Notes under the pieces: model-generated
The model's input: only the letters and a program-made list of their open reading frames with translations
Database searches by the model: none
Told to the model about the DNA's origin: nothing
NCBI RefSeq assembly: GCF_013112225.1
Contig: NZ_JABFHI010000002.1
Span: 682,001-746,000, forward strand
DNA: 64,000 nucleotides
From: Vreelandella azerica
GTDB taxonomy: Bacteria; Pseudomonadota; Gammaproteobacteria; Pseudomonadales; Halomonadaceae
Reading direction: 5' to 3'
Position numbers and translations under genes: made by a program
In this document: positions 55,600-63,930 of the stretch, in pieces
Layout of the letters: every line of letters begins with the position of its first letter
How positions within the stretch are numbered: the first letter of the stretch is position 1

Positions 55600-56619
55600 A
55601 TGCTTGAAGATCACCGTGGCGGCCCGCGTCATGACTCACTGCTTAAGGCGCAGGGTGAGGATGACAGTGATAGTGCCTGGATGGTTAGTTACATCGATAT
55701 TATGACCCTTCTGGTGGCGCTATTTGTGATTGTAATCGTAGCGGCTGAAGCAGCAAACCCCGGCTGGCTGGTAAAATCGCGTCAGCCGGAACCGGTAGAG
55801 CCACCCACGCCACATTTTGAAGTGCCCTTGCCCGAGCCTCTGGCAGAGCTACGGAAATGGCAAAAGGGGCGTGAATTCCGCTACGCTGATCCTGGTCTGC
55901 TTAACCCAGCGGCGGTGAGTGCAGCACTGGGCGTGGCAGGTCTGCCGCCACGGCCTGCGCCGCTCAGCAGTGTTCCGCCTTTGTTGGCTAAACCGTCGAA
56001 GGGTCAGTCAGAGGACGTTGTCGTTGAGCAGACGCCGCCTTTTATCTTGCCACGCTTAATGCTGCCCTCCGGGTTTGATCTGCAGCAGCCACTGGCGGAA
56101 TTCATGGTGGTGCTGACTGACCGGCCACCGGTAAATGTTGAAGAAATTGACGATGATGCGGTGGCATCGGCGGTGGCGTTGGAGCAGGCGCTTTCCCAAC
56201 GCGTGGAAGCGTCTGCCTACCTGCCTGACCTGGATGGAGTAGAGGTTTCCCGGGTGGCAGAAGGCATTAATCTGCGCGTTCAGGATCAGCTGTTGTTCCC
56301 CAGTTCAGCGGCTGAATTGACCGAGGACGGCAGCGGGCTGGTTGATTCGCTGGTATCGACAATCCAGCGTTATCAGGGCGACGTCTCCGTTGAGGGGCAT
56401 TCCGACAGCCGTCCGATCAATACGCCGGAATTCCCTTCCAACTGGGCCTTGTCGAGTGCACGGGCGATTGCCATTGTTGAGGCTTTGATTGAAGCTGGGG
56501 TGGAACCGAGCCGTCTAAAGGCAGTAGGGCGCGCTGCCACCCAGCCGCTAGCGGATAATGAATCTGAGGAAGGGCGTGCCAGAAACCGCCGTGTAGAAGT
56601 TTTGATCCATGTAGAGTGA
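55600..56619 (+). CDS. MotB/OmpA-like protein without a MotA partner
   Basis: A 339-residue inner-membrane protein. AWMVSYIDIMTLLVALFVIV (residues ~26-46) is a single helix with an aspartate in the place of the MotB proton-binding residue. A proline-rich linker leads to an OmpA domain at ~235-338 (INLRVQDQLLFPSSAAELTE, VEGHSDSRPINTPEFPSNW, LSSARAIAIVEALIEAGVEP and ARNRRVEVLI) that binds peptidoglycan. MotB-like proteins work with a MotA channel, but none is nearby. It is the only gene of its direction before the sulfur operon. Confidence 0.85.
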   Translation: MLEDHRGGPRHDSLLKAQGEDDSDSAWMVSYIDIMTLLVALFVIVIVAAEAANPGWLVKSRQPEPVEPPTPHFEVPLPEPLAELRKWQKGREFRYADPGLLNPAAVSAALGVAGLPPRPAPLSSVPPLLAKPSKGQSEDVVVEQTPPFILPRLMLPSGFDLQQPLAEFMVVLTDRPPVNVEEIDDDAVASAVALEQALSQRVEASAYLPDLDGVEVSRVAEGINLRVQDQLLFPSSAAELTEDGSGLVDSLVSTIQRYQGDVSVEGHSDSRPINTPEFPSNWALSSARAIAIVEALIEAGVEPSRLKAVGRAATQPLADNESEEGRARNRRVEVLIHVE

Positions 56620-56624
56620 AAAAC

Positions 56625-56658
56625 CAGAATAAAAAAAAGCCCGCCGGGGAAGGCGGGC
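56625..56658 (-). terminator. Hairpin with U-run on the minus strand
   Basis: GCCCGCC (56639-56645) and GGCGGGC (56652-56658) form a 7-bp stem; eight A bases lie on its left, so the terminator is oriented for minus-strand transcripts. It would stop RNA running leftward from beyond 56.66 kb toward the OmpA-like gene, although no minus-strand gene is seen there. Confidence 0.6.
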
Positions 56659-56832
56659 ATCAAAGGGCTTGGCTCACTGCAGCCCATTGGCTAAGGGGAG
56701 GGGTGTACAAGATCGCCAATGGGTACAATTTGAGTATAGCTATTTATGAACTTTTGCCAAGGCCTTGTATCACTTTTTTGTAATTAAATGTAACTGGGTC
56801 AGTTTTTCGCCTTCTTGTTTTAATCATCAGGT

Positions 56833-56854
56833 TTTATATTTCAAAAAATATAAA
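56833..56854. promoter_or_regulatory. Palindromic operator-like site upstream of the persulfide dioxygenase
   Basis: TTTATATTT (56833-56841), four bases, then AAATATAAA (56846-56854): a perfect 9-bp inverted repeat in an AT-rich region 98 bp before the gene. Sulfide-responsive ArsR-type regulators (BigR/SqrR) bind similar AT-rich palindromes in front of persulfide dioxygenase operons. No such regulator gene is in the window. Confidence 0.5.
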
Positions 56855-56951
56855 CATATAACGATTTTTGCGTTACTCTAATAAGTATACTTTTTATCTC
56901 TATTTTCTGGATGCAGCGACGTTCAGACATGGATTGCTTATGGAGGCGCTA

Positions 56952-57817
56952 ATGACTTCCCCGCTGGTAACGCATTTTTTGATGAGCCTACCAATACGTT
57001 CAGCTATGTGGTTCAAGACCCAGGCAGCAAAGCCTGTGCAATTCTGGATTCAGTGCTGGATTTCGACTACGCCGCAGGCCGTACGGATGTGCGTTCAGCC
57101 GATGAGATCATTGCCTATGTGCGTGAGAACGGGCTGGACGTTGAGTGGATTCTGGAAACCCACGTGCATGCCGATCATCTTTCAGCGGCGCCGTACCTGC
57201 ATGAGCGCCTGGGCGGCAAGACCGGCATTGGTGCCAATATCACCATCGTTCAGGACGTGTTTGGCAAGGCGTTTAATGCGGGCACCGAGTTCGCCCGGGA
57301 TGGCAGCCAGTTTGATGCGCTGTTCAAAGAAGGTGATACCTTCACCATTGGTGGGCTTGAAGGTCGCGTGTTGCACACGCCCGGGCATACTCCGGCCTGT
57401 CTGACCTATGTGATCGGTGATGCTGCCTTTGTCGGCGACACCCTCTTCATGCCGGATTTTGGCACTGCACGCTGTGATTTTCCCGGCGGTGACGCGCGAG
57501 CGCTTTATCAGTCAATTCAGAAAGTCCTGGCCCTGCCGTCTGACACACGCTTGTTTATGTGCCACGACTACAAGGCACCGCAGCGTGATGTGTATCAGCA
57601 TGAGACCACGGTTGCTGAGCAGCGCGCTGCCAATATTCATGTATATGATGGGGTGAGCGAAGAAGAATTTGTGCGTATGCGCACCGAGCGAGATGCCACC
57701 TTGGCCATGCCCAAGCTGATTATCCCTTCCGTCCAGGTCAATATGCGCGGAGGCGATATGCCGCCCGCCGAGGATAACGGCCAGGTGTATCTGAAAGTCC
57801 CCATCAACAAGCTTTAA
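56952..57817 (+). CDS. Persulfide dioxygenase-like MBL-fold protein (ETHE1/Blh), frameshifted
   Basis: About 288 residues. It uses O2 to oxidise glutathione persulfide to sulfite. Metal motif THVHADHLSAAPYL, HTPGHTPACLTYV, FVGDTLFMPDFGTARCDFPGG and MCHDYKAP are canonical for the ETHE1 group. The true start is ATG 56952, which follows GGAGG; the first codons read MTSPLVTHF and then the frame is lost at a run of six T (56975-56980). One extra T gives FDEPTNTFSYVVQDPG, continuous with the downstream frame. It is the first gene of a sulfur operon with SulP and YeeE/YedE. Confidence 0.92.
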
Positions 57818-57943
57818 GCGTGAACCGATCAACCGGTGTTCGTCACAGGTTTTGAGCATAGGTTTTTATCATAAGTTTTGATCAAAAGGTAACGCGTTGA
57901 GCGTTTTATGTGTTGGATTCTCAAGCCCTGATAAGGAGATAGA

Positions 57944-59791
57944 GTGAACGTGAAACGCTATCTACCCATCCTGCAATGGCTGCCGCATTATCAGCGAGAC
58001 ACGCTGACGCGCGACTTGCTGGCTGCGGTTATCGTTACCATCATGCTGATCCCTCAGTCGCTGGCTTATGCCATGCTGGCAGGTCTGCCTGCAGAAGTCG
58101 GGTTGTATGCCAGTGTGCTGCCACTGGTGGCCTATGCCATCTTTGGCACCAGCCGCACCCTGGCGGTGGGGCCGGTAGCCGTAGTGTCACTGATGACGGC
58201 GGCTGCCCTAGGCAATATTGCCACACCGGGGAGCGCTGAATACGTGGGCGCAGCTCTGGTGCTGGCGCTGCTTTCCGGCCTGATCCTGACCCTGATGGGG
58301 TTGGCGCGGCTGGGGTTTCTGGCCAACTTTCTTAGCCACCCGGTCATCTCCGGTTTTATCACTGCCTCAGGCCTGATCATTGCCGCTGGCCAGTTGCGCC
58401 ACCTGCTGGGCGTTGAGGCTAGCGGCCATAATCTTGTTGAGCTGTTAATCGGCCTGGGTCGCGAAGTCGGCAATATTCATCTGGCGACGTTTCTGATTGG
58501 TTTAGGCACCCTGGTTTTCCTGTACTCCACCCGGCGCTGGTTGAAGGGGGCTTTACTTAACCTCGGCGCGCCTGCCATGGTGGCAGACCTGTTGACCAAG
58601 GCGGCGCCAATTGTGGCAGTCGCCGTCACCACTCTGGTGACCTGGGGATTTCAGCTGGATCAACAGGGTGTCGCCGTTGTCGGCTCGATTCCGGCTGGCT
58701 TGCCACCGATCAGCCTGCCCGGGTTTGAAGTCGGCCTGTGGCAGGAGCTGCTGATGGCAGCGCTTTTGATCAGCATTGTCGGCTTTGTTGAGTCGGTCTC
58801 GGTGGGCCAGACGTTGGCTGCCAAGCGGCGCCAGCGTATCGACCCCAATCAGGAGCTGATCGGGCTGGGTAGTGCCAATCTGGCCGCTGCTTTTTCCGGG
58901 GGCATGCCAGTGACCGGTGGCTTTTCCCGTTCGGTGGTGAATTTTGATGCGGGCGCCCAGACGCCCGCGGCCGGTGCTTTTACGGCCGTAGGAATCGGCG
59001 TGGCGGCGTTGCTGCTGACGCCATTGATTGCCTACCTGCCGGTAGCAACCCTGGCTGCGACCATCATCATTGCCGTGCTCAGCCTGGTGGATCTGCCCAT
59101 TATTGTGCGCACCTGGCGTTATTCGCACAGCGATTTTGCAGCCATGTTCGCTACCATTGCCGTGACCCTGGGTAACGGGGTGGAAAGCGGGATTCTTGCC
59201 GGTGTCGGGTTATCGCTGGCGCTGCATCTGTACCGTACCAGCCGCCCGCACAGTGCGGTGATTGGCCGGGTGCCAGGCAGTGAGCATTTCCGTAACGTGG
59301 AGCGCTATAGCGTCGAGACTGTGCCTTTTCTATGTATTCTTCGCGTTGATGAAAGCCTCTATTTTGCCAATGCGCGCTATCTTGAAGATACCGTGATGGA
59401 AGTGGTCACCCGCCAGCCTGATGTCAAGCACGTGGTGCTGGCCTGTCAGGCGGTTAATGTGATTGATGCCTCGGCACTGGAAAGCCTTGAAACTATCAAT
59501 CATCGTTTGCAGGATGCGGGTGTAACTCTGCATCTGGCGGAGGTTAAGGGTCCAGTGATGGATCGTCTGCAAACGACGGCTTTTTGTAAGGAACTGACCG
59601 GCTTTGTATTTTTAAGCACCTACAGCGCCTGGGTGGCACTGACCCAGCCTTCAAATGCACTTTACCCTGAACAGGCAATCTGCCCGCAGGCGACATCTTT
59701 GCCGCTTTCCTTTGAAAGTAATGTGCCCAACTCTCCGGGATTGACGGTGAAGGGCGTGACAGCAGAACCGGTACACACACGCTCGCTTTAG
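57944..59791 (+). CDS. SulP family anion permease with STAS domain
   Basis: A 615-residue membrane protein of the SLC26/SulP family. AAVIVTIMLIPQSLAYAMLA, GLPAEVGLYASVLPL, GTSRTLAVGPVAVVSLMTAA and SAFSGGMPVTGGFSRSVVN-like NLAAAFSGGMPVTGGFSRS are typical, and about twelve membrane segments are predicted. The C-terminal STAS domain starts near residue 450 (LRVDESLYFANARYLED, NVIDASALESLETI). It would carry sulfate, sulfite or another anion; next to the persulfide dioxygenase, export of sulfite is a reasonable guess. GTG start with AAGGAG at 57932. Confidence 0.93.
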   Translation: MNVKRYLPILQWLPHYQRDTLTRDLLAAVIVTIMLIPQSLAYAMLAGLPAEVGLYASVLPLVAYAIFGTSRTLAVGPVAVVSLMTAAALGNIATPGSAEYVGAALVLALLSGLILTLMGLARLGFLANFLSHPVISGFITASGLIIAAGQLRHLLGVEASGHNLVELLIGLGREVGNIHLATFLIGLGTLVFLYSTRRWLKGALLNLGAPAMVADLLTKAAPIVAVAVTTLVTWGFQLDQQGVAVVGSIPAGLPPISLPGFEVGLWQELLMAALLISIVGFVESVSVGQTLAAKRRQRIDPNQELIGLGSANLAAAFSGGMPVTGGFSRSVVNFDAGAQTPAAGAFTAVGIGVAALLLTPLIAYLPVATLAATIIIAVLSLVDLPIIVRTWRYSHSDFAAMFATIAVTLGNGVESGILAGVGLSLALHLYRTSRPHSAVIGRVPGSEHFRNVERYSVETVPFLCILRVDESLYFANARYLEDTVMEVVTRQPDVKHVVLACQAVNVIDASALESLETINHRLQDAGVTLHLAEVKGPVMDRLQTTAFCKELTGFVFLSTYSAWVALTQPSNALYPEQAICPQATSLPLSFESNVPNSPGLTVKGVTAEPVHTRSL

Positions 59792-59866
59792 GGGCCAGGG
59801 TGTACTGACTACCCAGAGTGATATCAACTTGACGTTTTATAACGTCATAAAATCAAGGAGTTAACT

Positions 59867-60055
59867 ATGAAAACTAATGTTGGTGGTATTGATAAGATTG
59901 CACGTATCGTTATTGGCGCCCTGCTGATCGTTCTCGCCCTGACCGGCACGATCGGTGTCTGGGGCTGGATTGGTGTGGTGCCCTTGGCAACCGGTTTATT
60001 GAATACCTGCCCGGCGTATTCCTTGCTGGGTATCAACACCTGTAAAACCAAGTAA
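59867..60055 (+). CDS. DUF2892 family small membrane protein
   Basis: A 62-residue protein with MKTNVGGIDKIARIVIGALL and the end LLNTCPAYSLLGINTCKTK, two membrane helices and the two conserved cysteines of DUF2892. This family is often found with rhodaneses and YeeE/YedE transporters in sulfur operons. CAAGGAG precedes the ATG. The function is not known. Confidence 0.9.
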   Translation: MKTNVGGIDKIARIVIGALLIVLALTGTIGVWGWIGVVPLATGLLNTCPAYSLLGINTCKTK

Positions 60056-60093
60056 GCCGCTTAGCAACACGTATTTAAGTCAAGGAGAACAGA

Positions 60094-60555
60094 GTGGACT
60101 GGACGGCAACCCTGCAAGGGCTCGTCGGCGGTATTCTGATTGGACTGTCAGCCGTCTGGCTGATGGGTACCATGGGGCGTATCGCGGGCATTAGTGGCAT
60201 CGTGGGTAACCTGATTACCCAGCGGCCAAAAGGTGACAGTGCCTGGCGTATCACCTTCCTGCTGGGTCTGATTAGCGGGCCACTGTTGGTGATGGCGTTG
60301 GGTGGTGGCCTGGGTAACGTGGCCAATGCCCCAGGGATGGTTATCGGTGAACCGGCTGGAGGTGTCTTGTTGATGCTGGTTGCCGGTTTCCTGGTGGGTA
60401 TAGGGACAGGCCTCGGCAGCGGTTGTACCAGCGGTCACGGTGTATGCGGCCTGTCGCGCCTGTCCGTACGTTCACTGACAGCCACCGTGACTTTTCTGGT
60501 CACGGCCATCATTACGGTTTACGTGGTTCGCCACGTGATGGGAGGTGGCGCATGA
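60094..60555 (+). CDS. YeeE/YedE family transporter, first half (PmpA-like)
   Basis: A 153-residue membrane protein with GLVGGILIGLSAVWLMGTMG, ISGIVGNLI and GTGLGSGCTSGHGVCGLSRLS, whose cysteines lie in the family's transport path. Homologues transfer thiosulfate or other sulfur groups. GTG start follows CAAGGAG. It is the first of a split YeeE/YedE pair; the second overlaps it by four bases. Confidence 0.92.
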   Translation: MDWTATLQGLVGGILIGLSAVWLMGTMGRIAGISGIVGNLITQRPKGDSAWRITFLLGLISGPLLVMALGGGLGNVANAPGMVIGEPAGGVLLMLVAGFLVGIGTGLGSGCTSGHGVCGLSRLSVRSLTATVTFLVTAIITVYVVRHVMGGGA

Positions 60556-60959
60556 AGATGGTGATGGGCTATGTGGCCGGGCTGCTGTTTGGGTTGGGTC
60601 TGGCGATTTCAGGCATGACCGACCCGGCCCGGGTGCTGGGGTTTCTGGATATTGCCGGTGCCTGGGATCCTACTCTGATGTTTGTTCTCGGCGGGGCCGT
60701 GGTGACTAGCTTTGTAGGGTATCGTCTGGTATTCAAGCAAAATGCGCCTCTGTTTGGTGAGCGCTTCCAGCTGCCAACCAAGCAGGATCTGGATAGCAAA
60801 CTGCTGGGAGGCGCCGCCCTTTTCGGGATTGGTTGGGGGTTATCCGGGTATTGCCCTGGCCCTGCGATTGCCTCGATTGGCGGCATCTCCTTGCCTCTGG
60901 CAGCGATGCTGGTGACCATGGTAATCGGCTGGTTTGCCGCCCAGCGCTTAAGCCGTTAA
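60552..60959 (+). CDS. YeeE/YedE family transporter, second half (PmpB-like)
   Basis: A 135-residue protein: GYVAGLLFGLGLAISGMTDP, RVLGFLDIAGAWDPTLMFVLG and GIGWGLSGYCPGPAIASIGG, with the conserved cysteine in GYCPGPA. The ATG lies within the stop of the previous gene (ATGA), so the halves are coupled. Together they form one sulfur-transport channel next to the persulfide dioxygenase. Confidence 0.92.
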   Translation: MKMVMGYVAGLLFGLGLAISGMTDPARVLGFLDIAGAWDPTLMFVLGGAVVTSFVGYRLVFKQNAPLFGERFQLPTKQDLDSKLLGGAALFGIGWGLSGYCPGPAIASIGGISLPLAAMLVTMVIGWFAAQRLSR

Positions 60960-61034
60960 GGCTTACATCGAGGATTGTGCGCGCTGCAAAATGGCCTTTG
61001 CGCCGCCAATAACTGGTTCTTTAGTCGTAGTGGT

Positions 61035-61068
61035 GCCCCTGCTAACCCTTGTTAGCAGGGGCTTTTTT
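61035..61068 (+). terminator. Strong rho-independent terminator of the sulfur operon
   Basis: A perfect 12-bp stem GCCCCTGCTAAC (61035-61046) with GTTAGCAGGGGC (61051-61062), four-base loop, and six T bases. It ends the persulfide dioxygenase to YeeE/YedE operon. Confidence 0.95.
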
Positions 61069-61094
61069 GTTGTGAGGCAAATGATGAGCTAACG

Positions 61095-61111
61095 CTTAAC
61101 GTTCGGTTAAT
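61095..61111 (+). promoter_or_regulatory. PmrA/QseB-type box upstream of the two-component genes
   Basis: CTTAAC, five bases, GTTAAT: close to the CTTAA-N5-CTTAA direct repeat bound by OmpR-family regulators of the PmrA/QseB type. It lies 40 bp before the response regulator ATG, which suggests autoregulation. Confidence 0.45.
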
Positions 61112-61151
61112 GCCAATTTGTCATGCTTGAAATTAACAGAAAGGATCCGTT

Positions 61152-61835
61152 ATGCATGTTTTGCTGGTTGAAGATGATGCTCTGGTGGCCGCTGGCATCC
61201 GCGCTGGCCTGATGACCTATGATTTTGTGGTCGACCATGTGGTGACCCTGCAGGCAGCGCGCCAGGCACTGGCCACGGTGACCACTGATGTCGTGGTGCT
61301 AGATCGCGGGATGCCTGACGGTGACGGCCTGCAGCTGCTGGAAGAGTGGCGTAGCAAGGGCGTGCAGATTCCGGTGCTGGTGTTAACCGCAAGAGATGCA
61401 GTGCGTGATCGGGTCGACGGGTTGCACAGCGGGGCTGATGATTACCTGGTCAAGCCGTTTGATCTGGATGAGCTGGTGGCACGTTTACATGCCTTGCTAA
61501 GGCGGGCATCAGGGCGCAGTAGCGGTATTATTCAGCACGGCGTGCTGGCATTGGATCCGGTGGCCCGCCAGGTAATGCTCAACGGAGAACCTGTCACCCT
61601 GTCCCGTCGTGAGCTGGTATTGCTCGAAGCCTTCCTTCATGCACCCCGTAGTGTCCTCACTGCTGATCAGCTGAAAGACAGCCTTTATGGCATGAACGAC
61701 GATGTGGAAAGCAATGCGCTGAATGTTCACATCCATCATTTACGCCGCAAGCTAGGGGCTGGTGTGATTGAAACCGTGCGTGGCCTCGGCTACCGCCTGG
61801 GCAAGGCATCTGTTGTTCCCGGAGATATTCCTTGA
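61152..61835 (+). CDS. OmpR-family response regulator
   Basis: A 227-residue regulator. The receiver has the acidic pair VEDDA, phospho-acceptor Asp-51 in DVVVLDRGMPDG, and DYLVKPFDLDEL with the conserved lysine. The DNA-binding winged helix follows (LSRRELVLLEAFLHAP, NALNVHIHHLRRKLG, VRGLGYRLG). Close to the QseB/PmrA/TctD group. AAGGAT lies 7 bases before the ATG. It overlaps the kinase gene by four bases. Targets are unknown. Confidence 0.95.
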   Translation: MHVLLVEDDALVAAGIRAGLMTYDFVVDHVVTLQAARQALATVTTDVVVLDRGMPDGDGLQLLEEWRSKGVQIPVLVLTARDAVRDRVDGLHSGADDYLVKPFDLDELVARLHALLRRASGRSSGIIQHGVLALDPVARQVMLNGEPVTLSRRELVLLEAFLHAPRSVLTADQLKDSLYGMNDDVESNALNVHIHHLRRKLGAGVIETVRGLGYRLGKASVVPGDIP

Positions 61836-63163
61836 GTCTGCGCGTACGCCTATTGATGACTCTTGGGGCGACTCTGCTGTTGCTGTGGGGCAGCGCGGCC
61901 GCCTGGCTGATGTGGGATCTGGAAGAAAAAGTGGTGGAAACCCTTGATCAGCGTCTGGCCCAGTCGGCACGGATGGTAGCCGGTTTGATGCTTCAGCTCC
62001 CGCCTGAGGTATGGGAGCAGGCGGATCAACGGGCACTGTCGATTCCACCGATTGAAGGGTTGGCCTGCCAGGTGCACTCCCCGCGTGGAGAAATCATGGC
62101 ACGCACTCATACCGATATGGAAGACATTCTGACCCCGGGTGAGCGTGGCCATGCCTACCGCGAGGAAGGTGACATGACCTGGCGAGTGTTCACCTATGAA
62201 AGGGGCGGGCTGACGATTACCACTGCCGACCGTATGGACGAACGCGACATGCTGCTGAGTGACGTCATGCGCGTTGCCGTCGTGCCCTTTGTGGTGGCCC
62301 TGGTGGGCAGCCTTCTGGCACTTTGGCTGGTGGTTTGGCGCGGACTTGCTCCTTTGACGCGCCTGCGCGAATCGTTGGCCAAGCGCCATCCGGATGCGCT
62401 GGCGCCGATTTCCACCTTCGGCGTGCCCGCTGAGATTCAGCCACTGATTGAAACCTTGAATGGGCTACTGGCCCGCGTGCAGCAGACGATTATTCGTGAG
62501 CAGCGTTTTACCAACGACGCTGCCCACGAGTTGCGCACACCGCTGACGGCTATCAAGACCCATCTTCAGGTCGCGCAGCGAGTAGATGGGGAGGCGGCAG
62601 CAGCGTCGCTGGCCCATGCCGAGCAAGGCGTTGTGCGGTTAAGCCGCACACTGGATCAACTGTTGATGCTGGCGCGGGTAGAAGGTCGGCTACGCTTTGA
62701 TGATGGCGAGGAAAGCCACGTGGCCGATGTGGCAACTTGCGCCATGGCGGATTCTCGGGTGCCGGATGCCACTCGTTTTGTGGTGCCCGGTCAGTGGCCG
62801 GGGGCGGTGCTGGCAATGCCCAGGGAGCTTGCCATCACCGCCCTGCGTAATCTGCTGGATAACGCCCTATGCCATGGCCCGAAAGACCAACCGATTGACG
62901 TGGATGCCCGTTGGATTGAGGGAGAAAAGGCCGTGGCTTTTCAGGTAAGAGACCGCGGCGAAGGTCTCTCTGAGCAAACGCTGGAGCAGCTGCCCCAGCG
63001 TTTCTGGCGTGCCAGCAAGGAGCAGGGCAGCGGCCTTGGTTTGGCGATAGTGGCGGCCATTGCCGAACGTTTTGGCGGTCGTCTGGCGTTTCACAATGAC
63101 CAGGGCGGCGGTCTGGTTGCCGAATTTGTTGTGCCTGCGTCTTTGCTCGCTGCCCGCGAGTGA
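61832..63163 (+). CDS. Sensor histidine kinase
   Basis: A 443-residue membrane kinase with two helices (about 5-30 and 148-170), a ~115-residue periplasmic sensor between them, a HAMP segment, the phospho-acceptor box FTNDAAHELRTPLTAIKTHL (His ~233), the N-box LLDNALCHG, and GSGLGLAIVAAIAERFGG. QseC/PmrB-like. The TTG start lies in the regulator's stop, six bases after GGAGAT; no ATG fits. Signal is unknown. Confidence 0.93.
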   Translation: MSLRVRLLMTLGATLLLLWGSAAAWLMWDLEEKVVETLDQRLAQSARMVAGLMLQLPPEVWEQADQRALSIPPIEGLACQVHSPRGEIMARTHTDMEDILTPGERGHAYREEGDMTWRVFTYERGGLTITTADRMDERDMLLSDVMRVAVVPFVVALVGSLLALWLVVWRGLAPLTRLRESLAKRHPDALAPISTFGVPAEIQPLIETLNGLLARVQQTIIREQRFTNDAAHELRTPLTAIKTHLQVAQRVDGEAAAASLAHAEQGVVRLSRTLDQLLMLARVEGRLRFDDGEESHVADVATCAMADSRVPDATRFVVPGQWPGAVLAMPRELAITALRNLLDNALCHGPKDQPIDVDARWIEGEKAVAFQVRDRGEGLSEQTLEQLPQRFWRASKEQGSGLGLAIVAAIAERFGGRLAFHNDQGGGLVAEFVVPASLLAARE

Positions 63164-63265
63164 AAGGCACAGTTCACTCCTTGATGCGCTGCTATGGGCT
63201 ATGTTTATAAGGCAGGTAAAGGATTTCAAGGGGTTCATAATCATAACACCACAGGGGAAACCGTG

Positions 63266-63928
63266 ATGAGCAAGAGAATATTGAGCGGGCTAGGCCTGCT
63301 ACTCGGCGCTGGTTTGAGTGCAGGTAGCGCGCTGGCACTGGAACCTGGCGACCCACAGCGTGGCCAGGCAGCAGCGGTAACTTGTACTGCCTGCCATCAG
63401 GCCAACGGTAGCGGGATGAATATACCCGGAGGGGAGTCCTGGCCGCGTTTGGCTGGCCAGGATGCAGGTTACATTGCAAAACAGCTGCATGATTTCAAGT
63501 CAGGCCGACGCCAGAACGCTAGCATGATGCCTTTCGCCAGCATGCTGAACGATCAGCAAATTGCTGATGTGGCGGCTTATTACAGCCAGATGGACGTCAC
63601 CCCAGCATCAGGAGGCGAAGAAGCCAGCGACAAGCTGTTGGCACGCGGAGAACAACTGGCTAATCGCGGCGACTGGGATGACTACATTGTTTCCTGTTCC
63701 AGTTGCCATGGCCCCGGCGGCACCGGGGTAGGCAGTGATTTTCCAGGGGTTGCTAGTCAGCATGCCGGTTACATCAGCGCCCAGTTGCATGCCTGGAAAG
63801 ATGGCGAACGCTCCAACGACCCTCAGAATCTGATGGGAGCGATTGCCAAGCGTATGAGCGATGATGACATCGCCGCCGTATCGGCCTGGTATGCCAACCA
63901 GGCGCCGGGCGAAGAAGGGGGAGAATGA
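63266..63928 (+). CDS. Cytochrome c4-like dihaem protein
   Basis: A 220-residue secreted protein. A signal peptide (GLGLLLGAGLSAGSALALEP) precedes two class I cytochrome c domains with haem sites CTACH and CSSCH and downstream methionines (ASMMPFASML, LMGAIAKRMS). It shuttles electrons to terminal oxidases in the periplasm. The open frame starts at 63194, but ATG 63266 follows GGGGAAA and begins the signal peptide. Next to another exported protein. Confidence 0.92.
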   Translation: MSKRILSGLGLLLGAGLSAGSALALEPGDPQRGQAAAVTCTACHQANGSGMNIPGGESWPRLAGQDAGYIAKQLHDFKSGRRQNASMMPFASMLNDQQIADVAAYYSQMDVTPASGGEEASDKLLARGEQLANRGDWDDYIVSCSSCHGPGGTGVGSDFPGVASQHAGYISAQLHAWKDGERSNDPQNLMGAIAKRMSDDDIAAVSAWYANQAPGEEGGE

Positions 63929-63930
63929 TC

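Noticed and set aside
57944..59791. Bicarbonate transporter (BicA/SbtA-type role) for the SulP protein
   Set aside because: Possible for the family, but the sulfur operon context with persulfide dioxygenase and YeeE/YedE makes a sulfur oxyanion more likely.
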